Assembly: GCA_034638255.1 (NCBI GenBank)
Contig: JAWPGT010000001.1
Location: 1,240,001 to 1,304,000 of the forward strand
Length of the DNA: 64,000 nucleotides
Reading direction: 5' to 3'
DNA from: Coprinus comatus
Lineage: Eukaryota; Basidiomycota; Agaricomycetes; Agaricales; Agaricaceae
Part shown: positions 35,301-46,016 of the stretch, piece after piece
How positions within the stretch are numbered: position 1 is the first letter of the stretch
How the letters are laid out: each line of letters begins with the position of its first letter
Made by a program: the position numbers and the translations under genes
The notes under the pieces: generated by a model
Seen by the model: the letters and a program-made list of their open reading frames with translations, nothing else
The model's database searches: none
Told to the model about the DNA's origin: nothing

Positions 35301-36478
35301 TCGCTTTTGTACAATAGAATGGAGGAGCTCCAAAGGCCCCCCCTCAAACGGCATTTGACCACGCCCAACCAACAGAGTCCAAAAAAGTATTCCAAGTGAA
35401 TAGATATCTGTCCTATGATCTTGAGTCATGGTTTCGATACTTCCTGTTTGTTCTGGTGCAAGGTAGCATAATGCCTCTTTTACTTTCAGCTTTTCACTCT
35501 CCTCGTATGTTCGAAGAACGAGGGATGATGGTGATCCGTAGTTTTCCAAAGAAATTGCACGATTTCCGAAGTGCACAAAGCGTACACTCCCAGTGTGTGC
35601 ATTCAGATGAAAAGCATTTCCACGAACTAGTTTTAGGGAATTGACAACCGCGCTTTAATTGCAATTTCTGACTCATACCTTCTCTGTGTATGATTCCACT
35701 CCTATGGAGGATGGGTGAACAACTTACAAAAAAGCTCTCAGATTAAAATCACCTACTTGTGTAAGACTTCCAAACAATGGGTAGCTTGAATAGCAAACCT
35801 AGCACATGTTCATATTGCTGTTCATGAGGAAACTTCGCTCGAATACTCACTCTAGAAAGGATGCAAGGTCCATTATATCGTTACCGTACATCTCTTCTGC
35901 TCCATCGCTTTCTCCCATAAGAGCATCTACATTCGGAAGACTACTTCGAGACCGCACGGGTTCAACGAGTAGAAGGTCATTTACTTTGTCTGCTGGTAGG
36001 TAGCGACCTAAGAGATTCGGACCGGGATGCGCCACGAGGAGGACAACGGAGTCGCCATGCTCATAAGGAATCTTGAAGTAGTCCAGCATCCGTAGAGATG
36101 TATTGTTCTTTCCGACGTCTGCAGCCAATTTTCCAAGTCTACATGCACAGGCTACTGGTTTACAAATTATTCGAAAAATCATGATGACACGCACATGTGA
36201 GCTTCTCTTTCTAAACACATCGAGCCGTTCGACTGAGCAGGTGCAATTTTTGCGAGTACAGATGATCCATCCTTAAGGCTGTTTCCTTCTGCAAGAATGG
36301 TCATGCCACCGGTGTCGTGCCATGGGGAGGCCTAGAAAGGGAGATTAACGACTTTTCGAAAACCAAAATAGGAAAAAGCAACCTTCTCAAATGTGTAGCC
36401 GGGAACAGACAGCACTCCGTCTTTGAAATATACGTTGGGAAAAGTAGGATACCCAAGTTTGCGGCGCATAATGCTCAT
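26347..36478 (-). CDS. Group X hybrid histidine kinase with N-terminal kinase-like domain (dual-kinase type)
   Basis: A very large cytosolic two-component sensor of the Mak/Chk1 type, which feeds Ypd1 and stress MAPK or peroxide responses. The gene covers 10 kb and is split by several dozen short introns. In order: a Ser/Thr-kinase-like domain (36478-35090; [31 protein letters not shown]), an AAA_16 ATPase (Walker A GPPGIGKSS near 34410-34330, Walker [14 protein letters not shown] near 33870-33830) and a long alpha-helical region (33000-29900). Then come a GAF domain (29240-28870), an H box [12 protein letters not shown] (28735-28630), N and G boxes ([30 protein letters not shown]; 28000-27650), a degenerate receiver (27470-26960) and a full receiver (26960-26350; VLIAEDN, phospho-acceptor in LFDHHMPVCDG, Lys in FFSKPLKK). 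The start is set at [10 protein letters not shown]; a second Met lies three codons on. The exact exon set was not fully resolved. Confidence 0.88.
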
Positions 36479-36679
36479 GGCGAGACGCAGCAATGCACCG
36501 AAGTTGAAGGTGTGGTGGAGAGTAGTACGAATGTCACAAATAGGCAGCAATAGGCACACATCGCGATCTTTATTGATCAACGCCCTGTAAACAATGACGT
36601 CATACTTTATTCACTCCACGTTCAGGGTTTACGAGTCCAAATGAATGTATCAATTACAACTACCACATCAACATCATAT

Positions 36680-38770
36680 CTACCCAAGTACACCTAGCCA
36701 GCAGAGTAAGAAACCCTTTCACGAAGTCACTGTTATGGCGGTAAGCTTCCTTTAACACGGCACGAAGAGCTTGAGACGTACTATAGCTAGCAGGGTCAAT
36801 GTGGTCAGGCAGTTCTGGAACTGCAACCTCGAATCTATTCTGGATTGCAGTCATGACCTGTTGGTCGCTTTCCGAGGTTACAAATGTGATAGCAAGACCC
36901 TTGGTACCAAAGCGGCCAGCACGACTACACAAAACATTAATATAACTTTCAACTAGATGGCAGAATGTTTCTCACCCAACACGATGAAGATAAGCATCAG
37001 CATCAGAGGGGCAGTCATAGTTGACCACGATGTTGACACGTTCAACATCTATACCACGGCCGAAAATATCAGTAGCGACAAGTATACGCTTCTCAAATGC
37101 TTTGAAAGCGGTGTACCGAGCAATACTATAACACCGTGTTAAAACAAGTTATAATAGTTCCGACTACAACTCACCGTTCTTCCTGGGATAGACCAGAATG
37201 TATAGAAATACTAGGGAAATTGCATGATACAAGTAATTTATCCAGTTCGATGCAACGAGCAACAGATTTAACGAAAATGACAACCTACAAACAGTGTCGG
37301 CTTAGCTCATCTTAAATATCAAATAAAAATACCTGATTGAATTCGAGGGTATCAAGCAATTCATTGAGCTTTCTGTTTTTCTGTACTTCTTCCAACTTGA
37401 CGTAATGTTGTTGTAAGCCGTGAAGTGTTAGCTTGGTTTCATCATCTACGAAGATTTCAAGAGGCTAAAGGTCAACCAAATGAGTTATCTTTATGTGTTA
37501 CATTATTCATAAACTCACGTTGGCCATGAACTTCTTGCAAGTAACCCGAATTTCCTTCGCTAGTGTCGCGCTGAACATCATAACTTGTTTATGGTGTGGT
37601 GTTGTTCGGAAAATTTCCTGTACGTCCCGACGCATGTCTAGTGGGCGATGTCGTAATTAGATGGATTCGTCGAATGCATTTTCAAGTAAACAGAAAAAAG
37701 GAGAAAACGAAGGCAACCAAGTTATGATGATGAATGATGAAATAGTCAAGATGATTGCCCCATAAAATCGCGCCCTCTTGCCATCGGTCCTGCTGCTCGA
37801 AAATGACACGTTCGTTCAAAGGCGATGAACGTGGATCATCTTGAGAAATATACACCCCTCAAGATAACCAACCCATATTCCAGTACGTAACTTTGCAAAG
37901 AATACTGTTGTATGGTGATGGTACGCTCCATTTTGGCATCAGGTGCAGCCGAATGATGTATGCAGCGGGGGAATGAAATAGGTTAAAGTCCCAAACTCGC
38001 AAGACTAACCAAGCTGTTCTAGCATTTTGTCGCACTCGTCGAGAACAAAATGCTTCACGTTTTTGGCATCCAATACTTTGTCGCGGGCGAGGGCATTAAG
38101 ACGACCAGGTGTGGCTACAATAATATGAGGGCATTTGGTTTTGTCGCGTAGGATCTCGGCATCTTTAGTAACAGGAGTGCCGCCATAGAAAGTGTTGACG
38201 CGAACTTCAGGCATATACTTGGCGAAACGGGTGTATTCGTTCTTGATCTGGAAGGCGAGTTCGCGGGTATGGCAAAGGACGATGACAGATACTTCGCCAT
38301 TGACAGGTTCCAGTTGTTGGAGTGTCGCCAGGACAAAGACTGCAGTCTTTCCATGACCTGACTTGGCTTGACATAAAACATCCATTCCCAGAACAGCCTG
38401 AGGGATACATTCTTGTTGAACTGATAAAATATTGTGTCAGTATCAATGAACGCGAGGGATACAAAATACAAGTACCTTCGGAGGGGTGCTCAAAACCAAG
38501 GTCGCTAATAGCACGTAGCAATTCCGGCTTCAACAAGAAATCCCTGAGGTCGTTGAGGCGCGTAAATCATAATACTGGTATTTAAAAGGTGATTACACAC
38601 TTAAATCCCGTTGAATGAATGCCGGAAAAGGTTTTTTTGTCTTTGTCGCCTTCGCCGCTGCTCACACCTACTGGGGCGCCATTTATTGCCGGGGCTGCTG
38701 CGGTAGTACTTGGTACAATGTCGTGCTCATCCTCGTAATCGATCAGATCCTCGTTGTCGTGAGAGCTCAT
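36680..38770 (-). CDS. SUB2: ATP-dependent RNA helicase Sub2 / UAP56
   Basis: A DECD-box helicase of spliceosome assembly and TREX mRNA export, nuclear. Visible motifs: Q motif region ([20 protein letters not shown]), motif I AKSGHGKT, Ia HTRELAFQI, Ib [34 protein letters not shown] and VI HRVGRAGRFG. The N terminus is acidic ([12 protein letters not shown]) as in yeast and human. One intron is unusual: 37638-38009 is 372 nt, against roughly 45-70 nt for the rest. The last 14 nt after an 88-nt intron would give the C terminus ASYSVLG; if that intron is not removed the protein instead runs on to a stop at 36660. About 200 bp separate its end from the histidine kinase start on the same strand. 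Confidence 0.93.
37838..37865 (-). other. Hairpin inside the long SUB2 intron
   Basis: On the coding strand ATCTTGAG and CTCAAGAT form a perfect 8-bp stem around a 12-base loop, in the middle of the 372-nt intron. A regulatory role is only a possibility. Confidence 0.45.
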
Positions 38771-39479
38771 AGTTGAAGAGATTGAAGAAGAAGAAGCAGG
38801 GAGAGAAAGGAGAAGTCACAAAACTGTGGTCACCACGAGGAGTCGCGTCTTGATTGTTTACACAGCCCCAGCCAAACAATGACATGGCACAACCCGCACG
38901 GGCCTCAAGCTCTCCAGTGATTAAGATTAACACTGGGGAAACGATTATTTTATGTGAGATTCACTAAGAGGTATTATAGGGGAAACCAGGGTGACACAAG
39001 AATAAATACGCTACAGTATCGGTTGCAACCGCAGTTTAGGTATTCTGATACTGTCTTCACTTCTCCTGAGAGAATTCCAGACCCACTTTAGAAGTCCTGT
39101 TCACTGTTGGGACGTGGATGCTCCTCAAAGCCAGAGAGAATGAACAGCAGCAGGTCACCTTGTGACAACATCGAGTTTGGCATTCAACGGCCGTGCTCAC
39201 ATGTACAGCTGCTGACCTCGTTTCTTGTACTTGGGGTGGATGTATATGACGGCACCTACTCTAGAAGCAGTACTTAACCGTTCTCCGGACTGCAGCGAAA
39301 TGGTCTCAGCTGACTGAGCTCGTCTGCCGATGCATGTCCTAAGCAGGCATCATCCGATCAGGGATTTTTCCAAGTTGCTGTTTTTGGACGTCGTCCGAAC
39401 ATACGCGACTGTTTCGACGACTTCTGCAAGTTTATAAGCAGCAACAGGGTCCATCCCTTCTCAAGCACTGACAGCCAAC
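38771..39479. other. Divergent promoter region (SUB2 / mitochondrial carrier)
   Basis: About 710 bp. The SUB2 side has a GAAGAAGAAG run just upstream of its start. The rest shows no ORF with coding character and no repeat structure I could identify. Confidence 0.5.
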
Positions 39480-40967
39480 ATGCCCGCAAGCTATCCATTC
39501 TGGTAACCGCTTTATACCTCATCTCAAAGCCATGTACTAATCGTTCCATCAGGCTTGGAGGTTAGCCCCTACTTAATCCAACTATCCGCCCACAACTCAC
39601 TAAGCCCACGACTTATAGGTGTTGCTGCCGCTAGTATGTCAATAAATCCATCCACTCACAAGGGCGTCTACTGACACCCTGTAGTGGCTGCGTCTGTCAC
39701 CCATCCACTCGATGTAATTAAAGTGTTCGTCTCGCAATTACACTTGACAACCACTCGCATCTAATGTGCTAAACTATAGTCGCATGCAGACACTGGCATC
39801 GACGTCAGGGTCCAAACCATCTGCGATAGCCATTGTCCGTTCGTCTAGATTCACAGGTCTTTATGCAGGCTTGTCAGCGTCCCTCCTTAGACAAATGTCC
39901 TATTCCCTGGTACGGCTGGGTAGCTATGAGAAGATGAAAGAGCATCTTTCCAGAGATGGGCGTCCATCCACAATTCAACTGCTTCTGGCTGCGAGTCTTG
40001 CTGGAGGGCTGGGAGGGGTAGCAGGAAATCCTGCTGGTAAGTAAGTCTACCTCTCTCTCATCGCGTCTATATCACATTGGTCCCCGCCTAGATATTCTTC
40101 TGGTCCGCATGACAAGCGACTCGATACGACCCCCAGAGAAACGCTATAATTATCCAAACGCTATTTCGGGTTTTATCAGTCTCATAAAAAACGAAGGCGT
40201 CCGAGGCCTAACAAGAGGGCTAGGAACCAATACGGCATGTTATCTCTCTCTTTCTTTCTCTCCCTCCTGCAGTCTAAGATTAATCTTTTCATAGACACGA
40301 GCCGTTTTAATGAATGTAAGTTCAGTGTTAACTTCCACTCCACACTTCCCAGAGCTTTATGCTAATCACTTTCCATCTGCGAAGGCTTCCCAAGTAGTTT
40401 CGTGAGCGCTTAGGCTTCCATTACATTATTATCATAATTAACATACCATAGTTATGACTTCTTCAAGACAAAACTGCTGCGACAAACGATACCCATTGTC
40501 GACTACAAATTGAAAGATAACCTTCTTACTCATTTCCTAGCAAGTTGTCTTGCTGGTACTGTGGCAACCAGTATGTCACGTCTTCTCTCATTGTTTGAAT
40601 ATGCAACGTTTTGACGCCACGTTCATAGCCATATGCTCGCCTGCTGATGTTCTCCGGTCGCGGGTGATGGCCTCTGTAAGCCCATGTTCTTCAGAGTCTG
40701 TTCATTTGAATCTGACTTGTAAAAATATACCAGTCCTGTAACACATCGGTTTCTCAAGTCCTTGTCCGATCTTTCCGCGAAGAAGGTATCACGTTCGTAT
40801 TCAAAGGTTGGACACCAGCATTCGCTCGTCTAGGACCTAATACTGTCCTTCTATTTGTCTTTTTCGAGGTTTGTTCATCCGTTTCACCTCTCTCCATTCG
40901 TGACCTGATCCATCTCGCATAACATTAGCAACTCAAACAAAGGTGGCAAACACAGGATGCATTATGA
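39480..40967 (+). CDS. DIC1: Mitochondrial carrier, dicarboxylate carrier type
   Basis: A six-helix inner-membrane exchanger (SLC25 family), most like the dicarboxylate carriers that swap malate or succinate for phosphate. Twelve exons (23, 8, 15, 40, 257, 143, 21, 17, 119, 47, 135 and 39 nt) join to 287 residues, the normal carrier size. The three repeats are visible through PX[DE]XX[KR] signatures: THPLDVIKVRMQT, then GNPADILLVRM, then CSPADVLRSRVM. The second exon is only 8 nt (39553-39560) and the third 15 nt (39619-39633). The intron after codon ACG (40235-40294) has a GC rather than GT donor; this is the splice that keeps the conserved Arg in TRAVLMN. Substrate specificity is inferred from resemblance only. 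The stop is 175 bp from the end of the convergent GH43 gene. Confidence 0.88.
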
Positions 40968-41142
40968 TTTCCTACCGGACCTTAGATGTAATGCCCTGCT
41001 AATATCTATCTGCTTTTACCTATTTGTTTTGTTCTCTTTCACATCTTTGCATATCTACCATCTATAGTGCCTCACCATATATCATTAATTTGGTGTACGC
41101 AATATTGTTATTCTTAACATGTAGATAGGAAACACGACATCT

Positions 41143-43139
41143 TCAAGTCGCAGTATATACAATGATTTTGTCCAGATCCGCAGCATAATCTATTACATTA
41201 AATGTTAGCAGTTACTCATGCCCTCGAGAGCGGAGTACTCACTAGCCTGGTTTGCAGAGAATGTGATAGAGTTGGCACCGCTTCTCAGATTGAGCTTGAC
41301 AGGAACAGACAATAGTACATGTCCTCCGCCCGTGTTGGGCTGATCAACAAGTACGGAAGCACCACCGTTGACACTGAATGAATAGTGAACAACTCTTCCT
41401 TTTTAAAAAATCATATTACAAACCTGACAGTGGTGTTTCTCCAGGTTGAATCACCTGTGACATTGAATATTGAATGTGTTGAATAGTCAAATACTTAATG
41501 GAAATACTCACCATTAGCATAGTACAGAGAGACCCATTGCGCAGCACCAATGCCTTGTACGTTATTGATTGTTAACGATCCGCCATGACCTATGCAAAAT
41601 AAACGCATGTGAGACACTTTACATAAAAAGTATTAGATTCACCCACCTAGATATCCGACTGCTTTTCCTCCTGAAAATGAACCATCGGAAGCAACGACTG
41701 CAGAACCACTAAGTGTCCCTGATTCCGCTTCATATGTAGCACCACTAGCAGCACTATATGTTCCAGATGAAAGGTTGATATTCCAAACATCGGCTGCAAC
41801 AATTTGAGGGGAACCAGAATTCCATGTCATCGGATACCAAATATATCGACTGCTTCCCAATAAAGAGGGTCTCCAACGATCTCCCATGTAGATGGCAAAG
41901 TTAGAGCTGATAGGCATGTCGTAGGTATTCTGGGAGAAGTAGGTTCGAGTGGCTGGAGGTGCAATATCTGCTTGGGATGACCACGGTCCCGAAAGTGACT
42001 ATGTATTGTTTCGTTCAGACAACTTTTATAATAGCTAAATGTCCAAAGAAAGAGACATACATTTGCTGTGAAGAATTTGTTCGGGTTGGGATCCCACCCA
42101 GAAGTATGAGATGCAAACAAATAATAAACCTATTAATTCTTAATTCTGAGTTACTTGTGTGTGGTGCAATATTCTTACCCCATTGCGTTTTACGATACCA
42201 GGGGATTCAAGGGTTGATGCTGACAGATGGTGTAATCAATGCATGTTGGTGAATGATTCAGAAATTGAGCAAACCTGAGATGACGCTAACTTGCGATTGA
42301 ACATTGAGGTAACTTGAGTCGAGTCTTGCAATCTTGAAATTCTGGTTATTGTCTGATGCAAACAAAAGGTAAGCAGTTTGAGCACCTGTAAGATATGTAA
42401 TATAAGACTGCTAGAACTAAGTAAGAGTACTTTCTGAAATAGTACCATCATCTATAAATCGCGTGAGCTTCCTTTGGGAAAAATATTGAAGGAGAAAGAA
42501 GCCTACCATCCTGGAAAAGGCCCATGTCTCTAGATTCCACGTTCAGTGGTCGGAAGCTTGAGCGGTAAGTGTATGGGCCACAAGGCGAATTTGCCGTAGC
42601 AACGCCTACTTGTGCTGAGCCATAGCTGTACCGAAGTTGAGTCAAACATCACGTTGACATAAAACCTTCACATACTTGGAGCTGTCGGAATGGAACCACA
42701 TCACATATTGGTTTGTCTGAGAACGTCTTGGTATCAGAGTCAAGAATATTTTCACGATTCAAATCGCGACCAACCGATTTATTAAAGATAACTAGAATCG
42801 AAACGTTCAGTGCTATTGTATTTGAGAAATAAGGTAGGAAATTAACCTTTGGGCCTTTCAACAATGTTAGACGTTGAAATGCTAGTTCCGGAAATGGGGG
42901 TTAGCGCATCGTTATTGCGAGTCCATGTTGTGAGATCCGACGACTACAGAAGTAAGTATGCAACTTCCCCGAAGAATGTGGATATCATACCGAGTAGCAA
43001 GAGACTGCTTTAAACAACCCACTGTTGTTTGTATTATGTTTCCACTGGTGTCTGTCCAAGTAGCGCCAGGTACAATGACCGCGCCAAGGGAGTAGACCGA
43101 CCAAAGGGCCAAAGAGACCAGGTAAGATAAGCGACGCAT
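41143..43139 (-). CDS. GH43 exo-beta-1,3-galactanase-type enzyme with CBM35, probably disrupted near the N terminus
   Basis: A secreted enzyme of the kind that removes galactose from beta-1,3-galactan in arabinogalactan side chains. Exon 1 (43139 to about 43026) encodes a signal peptide (LSYLVSLALWSVYSLGA) and ATWTDTSGNIIQ. Downstream exons match the GH43 subfamily 24 fold: SNIVERPKVIFNKS, YVMWFHSDSSNYGSAQVGVA, CGPYTYRSSF, FASDNNQNFKIARL, TLESPGIVKRNG, SHTSGWDPNPNKFF and MGDRWRPSLLGSSRYIWYP. A CBM35 follows (YEAESGTLSG through GGKAVGYLGG to YAADLDKIIVY). Between GNIIQ and LFKAVSCYS the segment that should carry a GGG-type loop and a YWFGED-like motif (about 20 residues) is missing, and the frames on each side do not agree. 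No intron repairs this. It is either a pseudogene or an assembly error. Confidence 0.8.
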
Positions 43140-43806
43140 TTTAGGTTGCTACGTAGCATCAGAGTCAAGGTTTATATAGCGTCGTTAATTCCAAGAGCAT
43201 TCGAAGGACAAGAATTTCACCCCGAACGGACCAATTCCGGTATATTTGAAGCTTTTTGCGCACGCATGGGATGTGGTCAGCTGAACCCACACTATGCGAC
43301 AACATAGCGTTTATAGGCATGGGCAAGACCATACCTAGAAGATGTTAAAGTTGTTAAGTTGCCTTAATTGAAAATGACGCAAGGTGTTGCGGGAGTAGAT
43401 TTCCCATGTTATGTTGCGACGTTGGTTCCATAGTATGGTATATGCCCCATCTTGGTAGAGATTGAGGGAGGTTTTTCGGAACGGAGTTTGCTTATTATAT
43501 CATGAAGAAATCAACATCGCGGGCCGCCCATGTCAATGATGGCTTCTTTGAATTTGAATGGCCTATGAGGCTATGGCAGCCAACATCACAAGGATACATA
43601 TGCCACACGGACAGCGTAAACTTCGCGGCTACTTCGAAAAGAACAGACAGACATTGAGTGCGAAAGTGTATGCATTAAGTTAGTAGGTCACAGTACTCAC
43701 ATCCAAATACATGCTTAGCCTCTCTGATGACATCATCATTAGGTAAGCCACTGTAGGAATTTTACCAGCCCATTGATTAAGCGACACAATTCCTTCCTGA
43801 TACAAA
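43140..43806. other. Divergent intergenic region (GH43 / ROK1)
   Basis: About 670 bp. Aside from the TATA candidate, no ORF, repeat or RNA gene is apparent. Confidence 0.5.
43171..43178 (-). promoter_or_regulatory. TATA box candidate of the GH43 gene
   Basis: TATATAAA on the minus strand, 32 bp upstream of the start codon at 43139, at a position consistent with a very short 5' UTR. Confidence 0.4.
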
Positions 43807-45931
43807 ATGGAGACCTTCCAACTACTTGCTAGTGGTGGAGTAAAATTCAACAAAACAAAATACGAAAAAGATGTTCAGCTTTTTACTGTGTGTGTCTCCT
43901 CTAGTAATCAATATCAACGACAATCTCATTAGTTCAACCAAAACTTGTTGAGATAGAAATCTAAACCTACAACCAAAACCTCGAATTCATCATCAAAAGA
44001 AATACCTGCAGAATTAGACTTCTTCAAATATGCACGTAATACTACCGGAAAACGCAAGCAACATGACAATGAAGCACAACCGGAAGACAAAAGACGTCGT
44101 TTAGACAATTCAGATAGTGATACAGACAAAGAGGAGAAAGTAGGAGGATTTTTAGGGCCACCTGTGAAACACAGAGTGGTGGCAAAGGGTAACGATGTAC
44201 CAACAGCAGTTGAAACGTTTGAAGGACTTCAGCAGGAATATTCAATACCGTCTCACCTCTTCCAAAACCTATCAAAGAACAATTACCACCATCCAACAAG
44301 TATACAAGCAAATGCCATGCCCATCATACTTAAGGTACATTCATTTTATATTTCTCATGAAGTGTTCTCTCATGAATCTCTCAACAGTCTCGCGACCTTG
44401 CTGCAATTTCTCCCACCGGAACTGGAAAAACGCTGTCATATCTTTTCCCTATCATGGCATCCTTAAAAGCACCGCTACCAAGTTTAAAAAACGAAACAGA
44501 GCTAGGAGTTCGGGCACTGGTGATCGCTCCTACACGCGAGTTGGCACACCAAATACATAATGAATGTCTCAGGCTTGCACAAGGTCGAAAATGGCGGATT
44601 ATTTTGTTCAGCAAGGCTACGGCTAGCACACTAGCAGATAAGAATGTTAGGGACAAAGTTGGTATGTGCGTCGATCCCGTGATTATATTCCACAAGGACT
44701 GACTTGGTGCAGATATCATTATTAGCACTCCCCTTCGTCTTGTCTCTTCATTACAGGCTGGAACTCTCGACCTGCGCAAGTACGTGTGGTTTATTTCGTT
44801 TTCTATATCACTACTCATGTCGTTGTCCACAGTGTACATCATCTGATCCTCGACGAAGCCGACCGTTTACTTGATGCAGAATTTTTGTCACAGGTCGAGG
44901 AAATTGTGGCCGCATGTACATACCCCGCCATACAAAAGGCTGTTTTTAGTGCCACATTGCCTGCGGGAGCCGAAAAAGTTGCTATGGGGATGTTGAAAAA
45001 CCCAATCCGCATTGTTGTTGGCCTCAAGTATGCAACCTATTGTCTTTCATCTACACTAACTATATTTTTATTGCAGGGATACCCCACTTCCTCTCATACA
45101 ACAATGCCTAACATATGTGGCCGACGACCAATCCAAATTACCCAGTCTTCTTGTATATCTCACACAACCATACAATCCCCCCGTCCTCATTTTCACATCA
45201 ATACAACCGCGTGCCTCATCATTGGCTGAAGAGTTGACGCTTAACGGTATACAAAATGTAGATTGCTTACATGCTGGTATGACACAAAAAGAACGAGACG
45301 ATACCGTCAGTCGAATGCGGCAAGGATTGAGTTGGGTTCTTATCAGTACGGAGGTTATGGCTCGAGGAATGGATTTCAAGGGTGTGAGGGAGGTTATCAA
45401 TTTTGATTTCCCAACCAATGTACAGAGTTATATACATAGAATTGGTGAGAGTTCTGTCATGCCCCGGGACCATAATTCAGTGCTAACATGGTTGAGATAG
45501 GCCGTACTGGTCGCGCTGGTAGGGAAGGAAAGGCTGTCACTTTTTTCACCGACGAGGATGCTCCTTTCCTCAAGTCGTGCGTTAGTAACTTAATTGAAAG
45601 GCTTCAACTAATTATCTCGTAGGATTGCTAATGTAATTTTACAATCTGGCCAAACAGTACCAGACTGGATCGTGAAGTTACCAAAGCCTTCAAAGATGAA
45701 GCGTAAGGCCATGGGTAAAGTTAAGCGCCCTGAAACAGTGAACAAGGCTCGTAACATCGGGAGGCAAGATGCAAGAAAGAAGCGGTATGTCCATCATCGT
45801 GCAAGGCCGAAGTCTATTGGCTAAAACTTATTAGCGACATGATTGCTGGGTCCAAGAGACGGATAATGAAGGCAGCTGAAACAGCTCAAAATAAATCAGA
45901 TGATAATAAACGAAGGTCAATATCTCCTTGA
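43807..45931 (+). CDS. ROK1: DEAD-box RNA helicase Rok1 / DDX52
   Basis: A nucleolar helicase needed for early 18S rRNA processing. The start [20 protein letters not shown] resembles the conserved Rok1 N terminus. A 69-nt first intron then leads to [10 protein letters not shown] and ELDFFKYA. Motifs in order: Q-motif region ([14 protein letters not shown]), I ([14 protein letters not shown]), Ia (PTRELAHQI), Ib (STPLRL), II (DEAD in [14 protein letters not shown]), III (SATLPAG), IV ([11 protein letters not shown]), V ([14 protein letters not shown]) and VI ([13 protein letters not shown]). The C terminus is Lys/Arg-rich ([15 protein letters not shown]). Eight or so short introns. The stop lies only 85 bp from the end of the convergent CCA1 gene. 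Confidence 0.92.
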
Positions 45932-46016
45932 TAGGTGATGATAGTTTGCCCTCTTTTGTATTTTTCGGGTCGCTATCTTTAGAATAAACAAGAGATACAT
46001 AGTGCGAACCAAGAAT

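Noticed and set aside
37638..38009. Box C/D snoRNA inside the long SUB2 intron
   Set aside because: A near match to box C is present on the coding strand, but no properly spaced D box with terminal stem was found.
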